NCBI GenBank assembly: GCA_022315425.1
Contig: JAIUPT010000042.1
Coordinates: 682,001-746,000, forward strand
Source of the DNA: Pseudevernia furfuracea
Lineage: Eukaryota; Ascomycota; Lecanoromycetes; Lecanorales; Parmeliaceae
Direction: 5' to 3'
Length of the DNA: 64,000 nucleotides
The notes under the pieces were generated by a model. The model was given only the letters and a program-made list of their open reading frames with translations, had not been told where the DNA came from and did no database searches. The stretch's first letter is position 1, and each line of letters begins with the position of its first letter. Both the position numbers and the translations under genes were made by a program. Shown one piece after another: positions 33,509 through 44,133 of the stretch.

Positions 33509-36500
33509 ATGGACGAATCCAAAGAAACGAGTCTGAAAGAGCGAAATGAAGCGTTAATGGAATCGTATTTTCCCTTGCCCATTCTAACAACAGTGGGTTG
33601 GAAGCTCACACCGTCTTCTAGGTATGGACGGCTTTCAGTCAGGAGGATTGACCTCGTTGGCGATTATGCTGGACAAGAGTTGTTCCTTCTCGAAGGAGAT
33701 TCGCTTTTGCTGCGATGCTTTAGCGACCCAGACCTTGATTTTCATCGTAAGTTGCGATGAGTGAATCCACCGGACGATTTATCGTCGGGTAAACTGACAT
33801 CAGATTCTAAACAGGCGGCTTTCAGCTCCTCCACGCTGTTTACGCCGTGGAATATTTCTTACAGGGGTTGATGCAGCGGAAATGCAATTTCCACATTGTG
33901 TTCTTCGACAACCACAAAGACCTTTGTCTCCCACGAGGAGTCCCTGCCGTCGACAGACCGAAATACCTCCTAGCCAGAGCAATCATTCGGAGACACCTCA
34001 GTGTCAATCTCCGGGATTTACATCCAACTCTTGAGATTCATTCCTTTGCATCCGAGAAAGACACGGCATTTAGGGAGTATTTGAAAGCGACCGGCGTCTA
34101 CTTTGTGATGTGTCACGATGGTGCAAATCCAGTTCCATTGTCGACCGACCTATCTTTACCAGGGGTAAATGCAGAAGAACAGGCTGAAGTCGACGCTCAG
34201 GAAACGTCAAGAAAAATCGCATTTCGGACGATGATTTGTTGGCTGATAAATGAGAGCTACAATGTCGCCCTTATCAACGGACTGGAATGGGTGGACACGA
34301 AGGTAGCATGTACCTCTGCTCTCTAAACTTCCTGCACTGACTTACCCCATATAGGTTATGTGTATGGTGGTGGAAGGTGGGCGTAAAGCAAGATTAAGCT
34401 TCGAGTACGAAGAAACATTCCCTAGCCTGTCAGATTTCAATGACCATAGGGAGATCGCCTTCCTGGAGCAAGCCATGACGAGACTCGACCTTAAAGGCGA
34501 GAAAACCATGGTACCGGGGATACCCAAGTGTCAGTGCAAGTCTTCTCAGGCGACCGGCAACAATGAAGCTTCCACTGAACGTGAGATGCTGACCGTTTTC
34601 ACTCTTGCTCAAATGCTCGAGGAAGACCCCGGGGTGAAAGATCTTGCGACGCACTTTCTTGCCCATGCTGCCCTGATAAAATCTCTACCTCTTTCAAACA
34701 GGCAGCAACCCACACAAAGACCTACTAGGGACGAACAATCTCGGTTGCAGTCTTTCCTTGCCAAGTTTTCAGAAGCGTCAAGCATTCTGATTTCTAGCTG
34801 CGGTTGGTCAGAAGCCATGGAAGCTGGAAAAGTACCATGTGATATTTCCGACTTGATCGATGGCCGACTATTTGAAGCTGTCATGAAGTTTGGAAGTGAG
34901 CGGCGTTTCCCTCCCCAGCCGACCCTAAGCTTCGAAGGTCTCGCCTGCAGTCTATGCACGTTGTCTGGCGTTCATATGAAAATACCTACGGCCTTGCAGA
35001 ATGCCATCTCACCTAATAACGAAGTCAGTAGCTCCAACTCGGATGCTCTTTCAATCTTGCCGTTCTCCAACTCCGTCTTCGATGAGCATCTAACATCGAT
35101 TAACCTTCGTGTCGCACCCCTCAAGTCATCCGACCGGCATACTGGACGAATATTCCAAGAGGTTTCGCATTGGCATAACGCGAAGAGGCGTCTCGATCCC
35201 AAGCAAGGCCAGCAAACACCTGCATCCGCCAAGGACAAGGCCCGTAGTCTCAAACGGGACCAACGATTCATGGCAGAAATGCAATCGTACGCTGCTAGTC
35301 TAACAAATGCCGCTGGGAAGGCCTTAGAGCCAGAGATTATCACGGTGTCAGATTCTAAGGGTAGCAAAACACCTGTCGTAAAAGAAAGTGATGGTGCAGG
35401 TCCAAGTAGCAAGAAGTCCCAAGGGGCTAAAGCACAATCTCATCGTAAGGGCGCCAATAAAAAAGCAATGCTTGAAAACATTGCTGCCAACAAAGCTGTC
35501 AAAGATAGCGAGAGCGAGGACAAGCTATTCTCGGCCTGGCGGACAGTGAGAAATAATCTGGAGTCTGAGCGCAGTCTCCAGTCAAAGTATCACAAAATCA
35601 GAACTTATCTACGGGATCTACCAGACCAGAAACGCAAAATCCTCGAAGCCGAAGTGCAGTTTCACCTTTTAGCTATCTTGTGCGATATATATCGGACTCT
35701 ACGGAAGAGTACAGATGCTTTCTCTTCAAAGGAAGAGCTCTTTGGCGTAATATCGCTTCTATGGAATACTGCCCGCCAAATTGCCATGCTTGACAGCCTG
35801 ACAGCCACCATTGCAGGCAGCCTCAAAGCGATTATCACCGCTCTCCAGTTACCAGATCCAGGGATTCCAACAGTAACCATGGAGCGAAAATTGGCGTGTG
35901 ATCCGGGGTTACTGATGCCCAAAGACAACGAAATCGTAATAGATCTGGAAGGTCAAGACTTTCAGCTACTACATTGTGGCCCTTATATGGACCGAAATCT
36001 TGATTCGGCGCCCGACTCGAGGGTCCCATTTCAACCTGATGGCTGGCAACGCCGGGTTCTTGATGATTTAGATGCCCAGAAGAGTGTATTTGTTGTCGCT
36101 CCAACAAGTGCTGGGAAAACGTTTATCTCTTTCTATGCAATGGAGAAGATCTTGAGGAGCAGTGATGACAATGTACTGGGTATGTCTCAGAAAGGTCCCA
36201 TGAATGTATATTGCTAACAAGTCAGTGTATGTCGCCCCTACCAAAGCACTTGTAAACCAGATTGCTGCCGAGATACAAGCGCGCTTCAGGAAGGGATATA
36301 AGCATGCCGGAAAATCAATTTGGGCAATCCATACACGAGATTATCGAATCAACAATCCGTCAGGTTGTCAAATCCTGGTGACGGTACCACACATCTTGCA
36401 GATCATGCTACTCGCTCCAAGCAACGCCAAGTCATGGTCACCCAGAGTAAAATACATCATACTCGACGAGATACACTCGATTGGCCAAGCAGAAGATGGT

Positions 36501-39382
36501 GTTGTTTGGGAGCAACTGCTGCTCTTAGCACCATGCCCCATCATCGCTCTCTCCGCTACAGTGGGCAACCCAGAGGACTTCAATTCCTGGCTTACCGCAA
36601 CTCAGAAATCGTCAGGTTTTAAGATGTCTATGATCACCCACCAGCACAGATATTCAGATCTGCGGAAATTTGTGTTCAGTCCTCCAAAGCGGTTCGCGTT
36701 CCGTGGTTTGGCAGACCGCCCCTCATTTGCAACACTAGGTCTTGACGGCCTTCAAGGTCTGGCATACATTCATCCTGTTGCGAGCTTGATCAACAAGTCG
36801 CGGGGTATACCCGACGACCTTAGCCTCGAAGCTCGCGACTGCTTCTTGCTGTTCCAATCCATGTCTCGCCACCAGACCAAAGAGTTCCCTATCGATCCGG
36901 CTTTGATCCCTTCACATAAGGGATCCCCTAAAATCATCAGAAAGGCAGATATCATCGAGTGGGAGGCTTCTCTCAAGAAATTACTCAAGGTGTGGATGGT
37001 GAATGATCAGTCGCCTTTCGAAAAGGTTCTTGAGGACCTCAGCCGCTCAATGGAGGTTACTAGTACCACCGACAAGCAGGTTTCGAAGGGCGCCGTTTCT
37101 GATGAGTCACATAATGACATGGTAACTATTAACCCGGAAAACTTGTATGCGACTACATTGCCCCTTCTGTGCAAACTCCATGAAAGAGATGCACTCCCGG
37201 CAATCTTCTTCAATTACGATAGACACAGATGCGAGGGCATCTGCCAAGCCGTCATACAACAATTGATTGCGGCTGAGATGCACTGGAAGGAATCAAGTCC
37301 AGTATGGAAGGCCAAGCTGACCGGATTTGAAAAATGGAAAGCCGAACAAGCCAAGATGGCTGGCAGGAGACAGCCGAAAAAAATTCCTGCAAAGAAAGGC
37401 AAAGGCGATGATAATGATGATCCGTCATCAAAGATGGACAAAATTCAAGACGCTGCCAGCGATGAAGCAAATCCGTATGCCAATTTCGATCCTGATGCGC
37501 CAGTTGATGGCTTTCACTTCGCAGCGAGACACAAAGCTGAGGCCGCAGAATTGAACATGTATTATGGTCAGATGAAATGGCGAGGCTTACCATCTTGGCT
37601 GACGGACGGATTGCAGAGAGGCATTGGTGTCCATCATGCCGGTATGAATCGGAAGTATCGTCAAGTCGTCGAAATGCTATTCCGCAAAGGATATCTGCGA
37701 GTTGTTATAGCCACCGGAACGCTGGCGCTCGGTATCAACATGCCCTGTGCCACTGTGGTTTTCTCAGGAGATAGCATCTTTCTGACGGCATTGAATTATC
37801 GACAGGCCGCTGGACGTGCGGGACGTCGTGGATTTGACCTGCTTGGAAATGTTGTTTTCCAGAATATCAGCCACGGCAAGATATGCCGTCTCCTAAGCTC
37901 TAGGCTGCCGGACCTTAATGGCCACTTCCCCATCACAACGACGCTGGTTCTACGACTGTTCTCTCTTCTCCATGACTCTGACGACTCTCCATACGCTAAG
38001 AAGGCCATTAATTCGCTGCTTTCACAACCGCGGCTCTATCTCGATGGGCCAGCTTTTAAGGACCAAGTATTGCATCATCTCAGATTCTCGATTGAGTACC
38101 TCCGAAGACAGGATCTTCTCAGCTCTCAAGGAGCTCCAATCAATTTCGCAGGCCTTACCTCACACCTCTACTTTACCGAAAATTCGAGCTTCGCTTTGAA
38201 TGCTCTCATTAAAGGTGAGTATTTTCACGAGCTATGCTCTGAGATAAATACAAAGGAGTCTCAGGTGCTTCGCACATTGATGATAGTAATGGCCCATCTC
38301 TTTGGTCGCCGTCCATGTCGAGAGGTAGGTCGTTAAATTGTTCCTCTTGGAACCCAAAGTTGCTGACGCATGCTGACTCTGGCTCCAGGCCGATGGAGAG
38401 TACATCGAGAACATCGTGAAGCGATCTCCATCCATCGTCTTCTTACCACCATTGCCGCCACAAGCAGCTCAGATCCTTCGCGCACATAATGAAGACACCC
38501 TGCAGGTCTTTACGACATACGTTAGGACGTTCGTAGATCAGCATGTCAAAGAAGATGACCGCCAGCTGCCACTGACGGGCATAAATGCTGGAGGGGCCGA
38601 CCACAGTGTCACTTTCCCTGGATCCCTGCCTCCTACAAAAGTCAGATCGGCTTTCGTTGCTCTGTCTGGCCACGGTGATAGATTTAAGAGTATCTCGGAT
38701 CTTTGCCGAACCACTCGTAGTGGAGTGTTCCTCGAAGAAGCCGTGGTACCCCATTTGGATGTCTATCCGGACGAGTCCAAGACTCCTCTAAATGCTTATT
38801 TATACGACTTTTTCATGCATGGAGATCAAGACGCCTTGGAAAAGGCAAACGGCGTCAAGAAGTCGGATGTATGGTTTCTCTTGAATGGTAAGAACCCTCT
38901 CTGCATTATCCTCACTTGGATCTACACCGTTCGACTGATACAAACCCGTAGACTTCTCCCTCGTGTTGGCCACAATCTGCGCCTCACTCGCCAACTTCCT
39001 CAAGCTTCCCGAATCTGATCTAAGCCTTTTAGACGTGATTGGAGAAGGTGATGAGAACAACAATCTAGAGGACGACAAATTTGGTGGCGACTCTACAACA
39101 GATACGGAGAGCACTACAACCTCTACAGCAACAGCTGAAACAGGAAGGTCATCCGTGACTACCGCGTCTTCGACCAGTGCCAAGCCCAAGTCGAAAGAGA
39201 AAGTAGCTGAGTCTTGGGATGGCCCTGACGCAGAAGAGGTAGATGAACCGGAGGAGACTAACGGAGCTTTGGGTGATGATCGAAGCAAAGAAGAACTTGA
39301 AAAGGGGTTCCTCAACGTCTACAAAGCCATGACGAAGTTACGAAGTGAATTTGATACGAAATTCCGGAAGATTTTCGCATAA
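33509..39382 (+). CDS. DDX60-type DExH-box helicase (Ski2-like)
   Basis: Large SF2 RNA helicase related to animal DDX60 and to Ski2/Mtr4 helicases; substrates in fungi are not established. Six exons (33509-33746, 33815-34302, 34355-36179, 36226-38324, 38389-38887, 38952-39382) give 1859 aa with every join in frame. The N-terminal region (residues about 80-240) resembles the PIN-like fold of DDX60, with FHIVFFDNHKD. Helicase motifs: APTSAGKT (about 823), DEIH (about 930), SATVGNP, FFNYDR, the long GVHHAGMNRKYRQ to TGTLALGINMP segment (to about 1350) and QAAGRAGRRG (about 1377). A K-rich disordered insert precedes motif V. The acidic C-terminal tail is low complexity. No virus-defence neighbours are present, so the animal antiviral role cannot be assumed. 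Confidence 0.93.
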
Positions 39383-39975
39383 GCGGCATGGTTGCGAGGT
39401 ACATAAAAGTACAATTTAAAGACAAATAGGGGCTAGATTGCACTCGTGATTATTCCAGTGGATATCACTGACCTAGAACTTGACCGAAACGTTGGTGGCT
39501 ACCGTTCGAGGCGTGCCTCGTGATGGCAATTTTTCCTCCTTCGTCGGGTATTACAACTCCCGACAGCCACGAGGAAGCGAAAGCGAAAGCGAAAGCGAAA
39601 GCGAAATGCGTCAAATTCTGGAAGGTCTGAAATGCCGAACATTTGACGAATAGTGAATGGTACCGGACTTCAGTCTACGCCACCAATACCACCTCTTCCC
39701 CTTGGCCAAGTGCATGTTCCGAAAGTATGTTCAGTAGGAAGGAAAACACCGCAACAGAAGGTCTGGCAAGAAAATTGCTGTGAAGTTGATAGTGATGGAC
39801 TAGATGGACTATACACAAGATATTATAGAGTACGAGTATGAATGCGGAGATACCTCCGTTCAGGTACACACGAGAATGATGTAATTGCACGTGGAAAGAA
39901 GAAATCTTTATTCAACATCAATCATAATGTACATGGTTACAACAGCCCCAAGCTTCTCTCACAGCAGAGCAGGCA
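39383..39975. other. Intergenic with (GAAAGC)n
   Basis: About 590 bp between convergent genes. It contains about five GAAAGC units at 39577-39605. No gene was seen. Confidence 0.6.
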
Positions 39976-40714
39976 TCAAGCACCCTTGACCCCGGCATCC
40001 TCCTTCCCTTTCTTCATCTCCTTCCTCGTCAACTCCACCTCCAACACCCTCCTCTTACTGACCTTCCCCTTCAACCCATCATCCTCGCGATCAAAATACA
40101 ACGCCCACGTATCCGCCTTCTCCTTTACCGCCAGGAACCCCTCCCACCCTTCAAACGTCACCCTCCGGTCGATCTTTGTGCAATTCCAGGGTCCAACAAT
40201 ATGATCTCCGACTTCGATCTTGTTCCCATACTTCACCTCGTTGGTATCTTCATCCACGTATATCCAATTGAGTTGCGGGGGGCCGGGGCCGATGGTCGAG
40301 ACGAGGCCTTCGCCTTGCCAGCCCCAATTATGTTGGGGGTGGGGAAGGTAGTAGCCCGTGAAGGGGTGGCCGGCGGGGTCTTCGAATTCCAAGTCATCTT
40401 CCAGGGGGACGTCGAGGTCCTGGGCTACTTGGATGTAGAGCTAGAGGGCGAGTGTGAGTGGGTACGATGTGCTTTCCGTCGATGCTTTGTGACGGAGAGG
40501 GATGTGGAGGGCGCACCTTGTGATTTCTCAGCACCACCATGCCTCCATTGATCTGCGCGCTTTGCGACGAGTTCTTGACGCACGTTGCAACAAGATGCGT
40601 CTTCTGTCCGCGATGCTTCTCTTTCGCATTCTTATTTTGCCCGGAGCGGACGGCTTCCGTGGTGCCAATGATGGCGGGGCATGCTGCTATTGCTGTCAAG
40701 AGTCCCAAGACCAT
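39976..40714 (-). CDS. Small membrane-anchored fungal protein, function unknown
   Basis: Two exons (40517-40714 and 39976-40440) encode 220 aa; the 76-bp intron ends CTCTAG and the join is in frame. The N-terminus (MVLGLLTAIAACPAIIGTTE) is hydrophobic and looks like a signal anchor. A basic region (KEKHRGQKTHL) and VVLRNHK follow, then a compact domain with HPFTGYYLPHP, GEGLVSTI, PPQLNWIYVD, EVKYG, VGPWNCT, TFEGWEGFLAVKE and DTWALYFDRED. I recall this arrangement in uncharacterised proteins across filamentous ascomycetes. An alternative upstream ATG at 40795 would add 27 residues. It is divergent from the gene at 41255. The coding strand changes from C-rich to G-rich around 40260. Confidence 0.85.
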
Positions 40715-41254
40715 AATGGATGTGTCCCACCGAAACGAGGCAGTTGTCCAGTCATGAGAGTAAACAAAGTAAAACAAAGTAAACAAAGACAACATGGTCC
40801 ACTACTCCGGATGATGGAAAACATCAGATGATGATTGGTAAGCATAGCTACCAATCGAGAATTAATTATCCTTGTCGCAATAATATTAATTCGCCCCCAC
40901 AAGGTCCACACAATCACTTTGTCGATGATGGAGCAAATCAGGGAAAATCAGGGAAAATCAGGGAAGTTAAAAATAATGGCGCCTTCAGAAAGCTAATTAG
41001 TAATCGGCTGCAATGTCACGAGGTTGTCACGAGGTGATTCAACGGCAACAAGGAAACTTGGTAAAAGCCGAACAGGAGGCTGGGAATTGCTATACATATA
41101 CCGAGTATCCCTCACTTCCACCCATATTCTGTCCATCCATCTGCCATCTCCCACAAAGTCTTTCAAGCATCAATCGTCAATCATCAATCAAGCCTCCCCC
41201 CAAGTATCTATCATCTTTCGCGTCAGTGTCGGTCAGTGAACTCCAGCAAGAACC
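40715..41254. promoter_or_regulatory. Divergent promoter with short tandem repeats
   Basis: About 540 bp between divergent starts. It contains about three GGGAAAATCA units near 40938-40965 and a doubled TGTCACGAGGT near 41012-41037. The plus-strand gene has a CT-rich leader with TCATCAATC-type words. No factor site is assigned. Confidence 0.5.
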
Positions 41255-41845
41255 ATGGCTCAAAAATCCCCTCCCAAGCTCCAGCCCAAGAACCAAGCTC
41301 CCACAAAACAGTAACCCTCACCCCATTTCCCCCCCGCCACCATGCGCGCAAACCCACACTAATCGCAGCGTCTCGTTCAGAGCAGACCCCGAGCCCGAAA
41401 TGTCCTCCGACAACGAAGACCAAGCCACCGGCGGGCGCAAGCCGCAACAGAACCAAGAGCTGCAAAAGCAACCGCAGCAAACCCAGCAAGCCAACCGCAA
41501 CCAATCCTCCCCCTCCACCCAAGACCAAGGTCTGCAGCAGCAAAACGAAGCTCTGCAGCAACAACTCATGGCCCTGCGCCAGCAGCAGTCCCAGCAGCCC
41601 GAAGTCAAAGGCGGACGCATCGCCCCCGTCCGGCAATCCCGCATCCTGGACCGGCCGCCGAGCGAGGGGGCGAAGAATTCGAGTTTGAAGATACAGATTG
41701 AGTTGGACTTGGAGGTGGAGGTAGATCTCTATGCGAGGGTCAAGGGTGACATTACTATTGGGCTGATGTGAAACCGTGTTTGCGTGGGGGATAGGTGGAT
41801 CTCTATGCCAAGGTCAAGGGCGACATCACGCTCGGCTTGCTGTGA
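41255..41845 (+). CDS. Small Q-rich protein with conserved C-terminal strand motif; duplicated last exon
   Basis: Exons 41255-41310, 41369-41720 and 41795-41845 give 152 aa. The first intron has donor GTAACC, branch CTAAT and acceptor CGCAG and restores frame from MAQKSPPKLQ to HVSFRADPEPEMSSDNED. The middle is Q-rich and disordered. The C-terminus (LKIQIELDLEVE then VDLYAKVKGDITLGLL) matches a motif seen at the end of many small fungal proteins of unknown function. The second intron (41721-41794) begins with a near-copy of the final exon: if retained, translation ends in VDLYARVKGDITIGLM, also at 152 aa. A further GTGAGT at 41842 with TGTAG at 41916-41920 could extend the protein by a few residues. 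Confidence 0.75.
41721..41845 (+). repeat. Tandem duplication of the terminal exon, forming an intron
   Basis: Copy A (41721-41771) and copy B (41795-41845) are each 51 bp and both end in TGA. They differ at about 11 positions. Both junctions read AG|GT, so copy A plus a 23-bp spacer ending GATAG is a legal GT-AG intron. Confidence 0.85.
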
Positions 41846-41933
41846 GTCTTTCGGATATGTATATGTACGTCCTTTTCGCCTCCGAACCCAATGGGATCAG
41901 TTAGTGACGATTGGGTGTAGGACGGATTCGTGA

Positions 41934-44133
41934 ATACAAAGCAGCCATGTTGGATTCGATTTCTGCTCAATGGGTTTTGTGGTGAAAAGTGGGAGGGAAA
42001 TGGTGTTTCTGGGGGGGGGGGTTTTACTCAAGTCATGCGAATTTTTCATATGTGTTCAGCTGTGTACCATACCTACGCCCTCTTGTGCATTGTATTTGTC
42101 GATCAGCATTTCGATTGCGCGGTACGGTGTCGTTTGATTGGGGGGGGGGGGGTTGGGAAGGGATACCAAAGTGACTATGTAGCTCGGAACCGTTCCATAC
42201 TGCATAAAAAGCCAGATCTTGAAAACAAAGCACTCCACCTCCAAGAAATCTTTGGTCGCCTGACATCGGCATTCAGCTTTGTCTTTGAGTTTGAGAGCGA
42301 CTTTCATCTTCGAATCTGCTCTTCCGTCTACTCTCTGCTCTGTGCACTACCTAAAGCAATCAGGAAGATACTATTCCCCATCAATCAAAAATCAAAAAGG
42401 GATAGTATGTATAGGCATTCCTTAGCGCGATGCCCGCATTCCCCCCCCCATATAGCCCGGGGAGTCGGCCCCATCTGCTTCGGCTCCATTCCTGACAAAA
42501 AAGGGTTTATGCCCCATTGACCCCCCCTTAGAGTATCTCCTTTGCCCGCTCCACGCGCATCGTAAGCGTCGAGCCCCCTCCTCCGCGCCTTCCCCCCGTG
42601 GGGATCGGTGAGCTTGTAAAGTACATTGGCGGAACCCGGAACGAGTTTCCCGGAAAAGTCTCGCGCTGGAATTTCCGGAACGGGATGTCGCTTCCCAGCC
42701 CCATTTTGTGTGAGCCCCCCCCCCCCCCCCCGGTTTGACGCCGTTTTTGGATCAGCTGCATATCTGGTACTTTAATTCAGGACCCTCGGGACGTCTTCTT
42801 GACGCGCGGATCAAAAGCGCGGTCGGGAAGGCGTTTTATTGGTTTCCGGGAGACGAGGTATGGGCACAGCCGGTTTCGTGAGGGGCTTTTCCGGGACGGT
42901 TACTGTACCTAACTCTAACTCTGTTCAGGTCGCCCGAGGGACGTTGGATGTTTGCCGGTTCAAAGATAATTCTGGGGGGGGGGGGGGGGGGAACGTGATT
43001 GGACGGAAGATTTCGAGCTTCTCCAAGGCCATCAGCGCGAGCACATGAGTCCCCCCCACTGGATCGCCGAGGGTGGATTCATCGCCAAGTGCCTCATTTT
43101 TAGAGGCTGCGGTTGGCCATGGCTTGAATCTGGCAGCTGGCACGGTCCGTCCATGTCCGTCTGCATCGATTCGTTGGGCAAATCTGGGAGTCTGTGCATT
43201 CGTCTTCACGTCCGATACATAGCCCTATGCCGTGTCGGAAGGCTTTGAGTAGTCGTACCAAAATCGGTTATGTGGTGTTCGTTGACCTCCGTTATGCTCG
43301 CGCACGGGGAAGGAGTGATCCATGGGGGGGAGCTTCTGGCCGACTGGTAGAATTTACAGGTCTCTCGCTACGTCTCCTTTGCACGCAACGATGATTGGAT
43401 GGGGGAGGATTGGTCGGATTGTGCTTGGTATGCCTGGGGCAGATGTCACCGTGGTCGACAAGTGTGAGGACTCCAGGTGATGGAAGAGATCGATATAGAG
43501 TGTAAACAACACGTTGAGCCGAATTTTGAAAACGCAAGTCTACGCAGCCATCTCGGTACAAAAAAGCTACATCGGCGACGGCCGATGCTTGGCGCTTGGC
43601 TGAATGCTGGATTGCCGATAGGGTGACCTGCCTCGACGCCACCACGCTGCTCATACAGCCCCATCACACGCCTACGTTGGCAGTCCAAAGCTCGCGGTAC
43701 GGAGCAATGCCCATCGTCCTCGAGCTTGGCTTCACTACAGACTGGGAGTAATGAGGCAAATAGAATACAGATGACAGTAGATCTGCTTGAGGGTGCAATC
43801 CACAGGACCCCCAGCTGTACTTCAGTTGTGCTTCTTGCGAGAAGCTCTTCATTGTATTTGCAATTGACAACTCGGTGTCATGGGTATCATACATCCCCAG
43901 GTCGTACCCTCGTAGCCTCGGGTAATCTTAAAGCTGTAAATCAAACCCTCTCATCGCCGTAGCTGCGCATGGTTCTCAGGCCAAAGCTAAAACCATTTCG
44001 GCAAAGGACTTCACAGGCGTAACATCTGCGAGCGCCCGTTAAGGAGGAGACCCAGGTGACCTTGGTCGGTCCAGCATCTCATCTCTGCCCTTGATCCCTT
44101 TCCACGCTCGTAAATTAATTGAATCTAAGTTTC
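41934..44133. other. 2.2-kb gene-poor region with G/C homopolymers
   Basis: No gene can be supported here. Long single-base runs occur at 42011-42021 (G11), 42140-42152 (G13), 42442-42450 (C9), 42715-42731 (C17), 42974-42991 (G18) and 43050-43056 (C7). Short ORFs crossing the region differ in frame and composition and look random. Confidence 0.65.

Noticed and set aside
41930..42520. 196-codon plus-strand ORF
   Set aside because: It runs through two G homopolymers and codon use looks random. It has no homology that I recognise.
42925..43209. 94-codon minus-strand ORF near the homopolymers
   Set aside because: It crosses the G18 run as a proline stretch and has no family signal.
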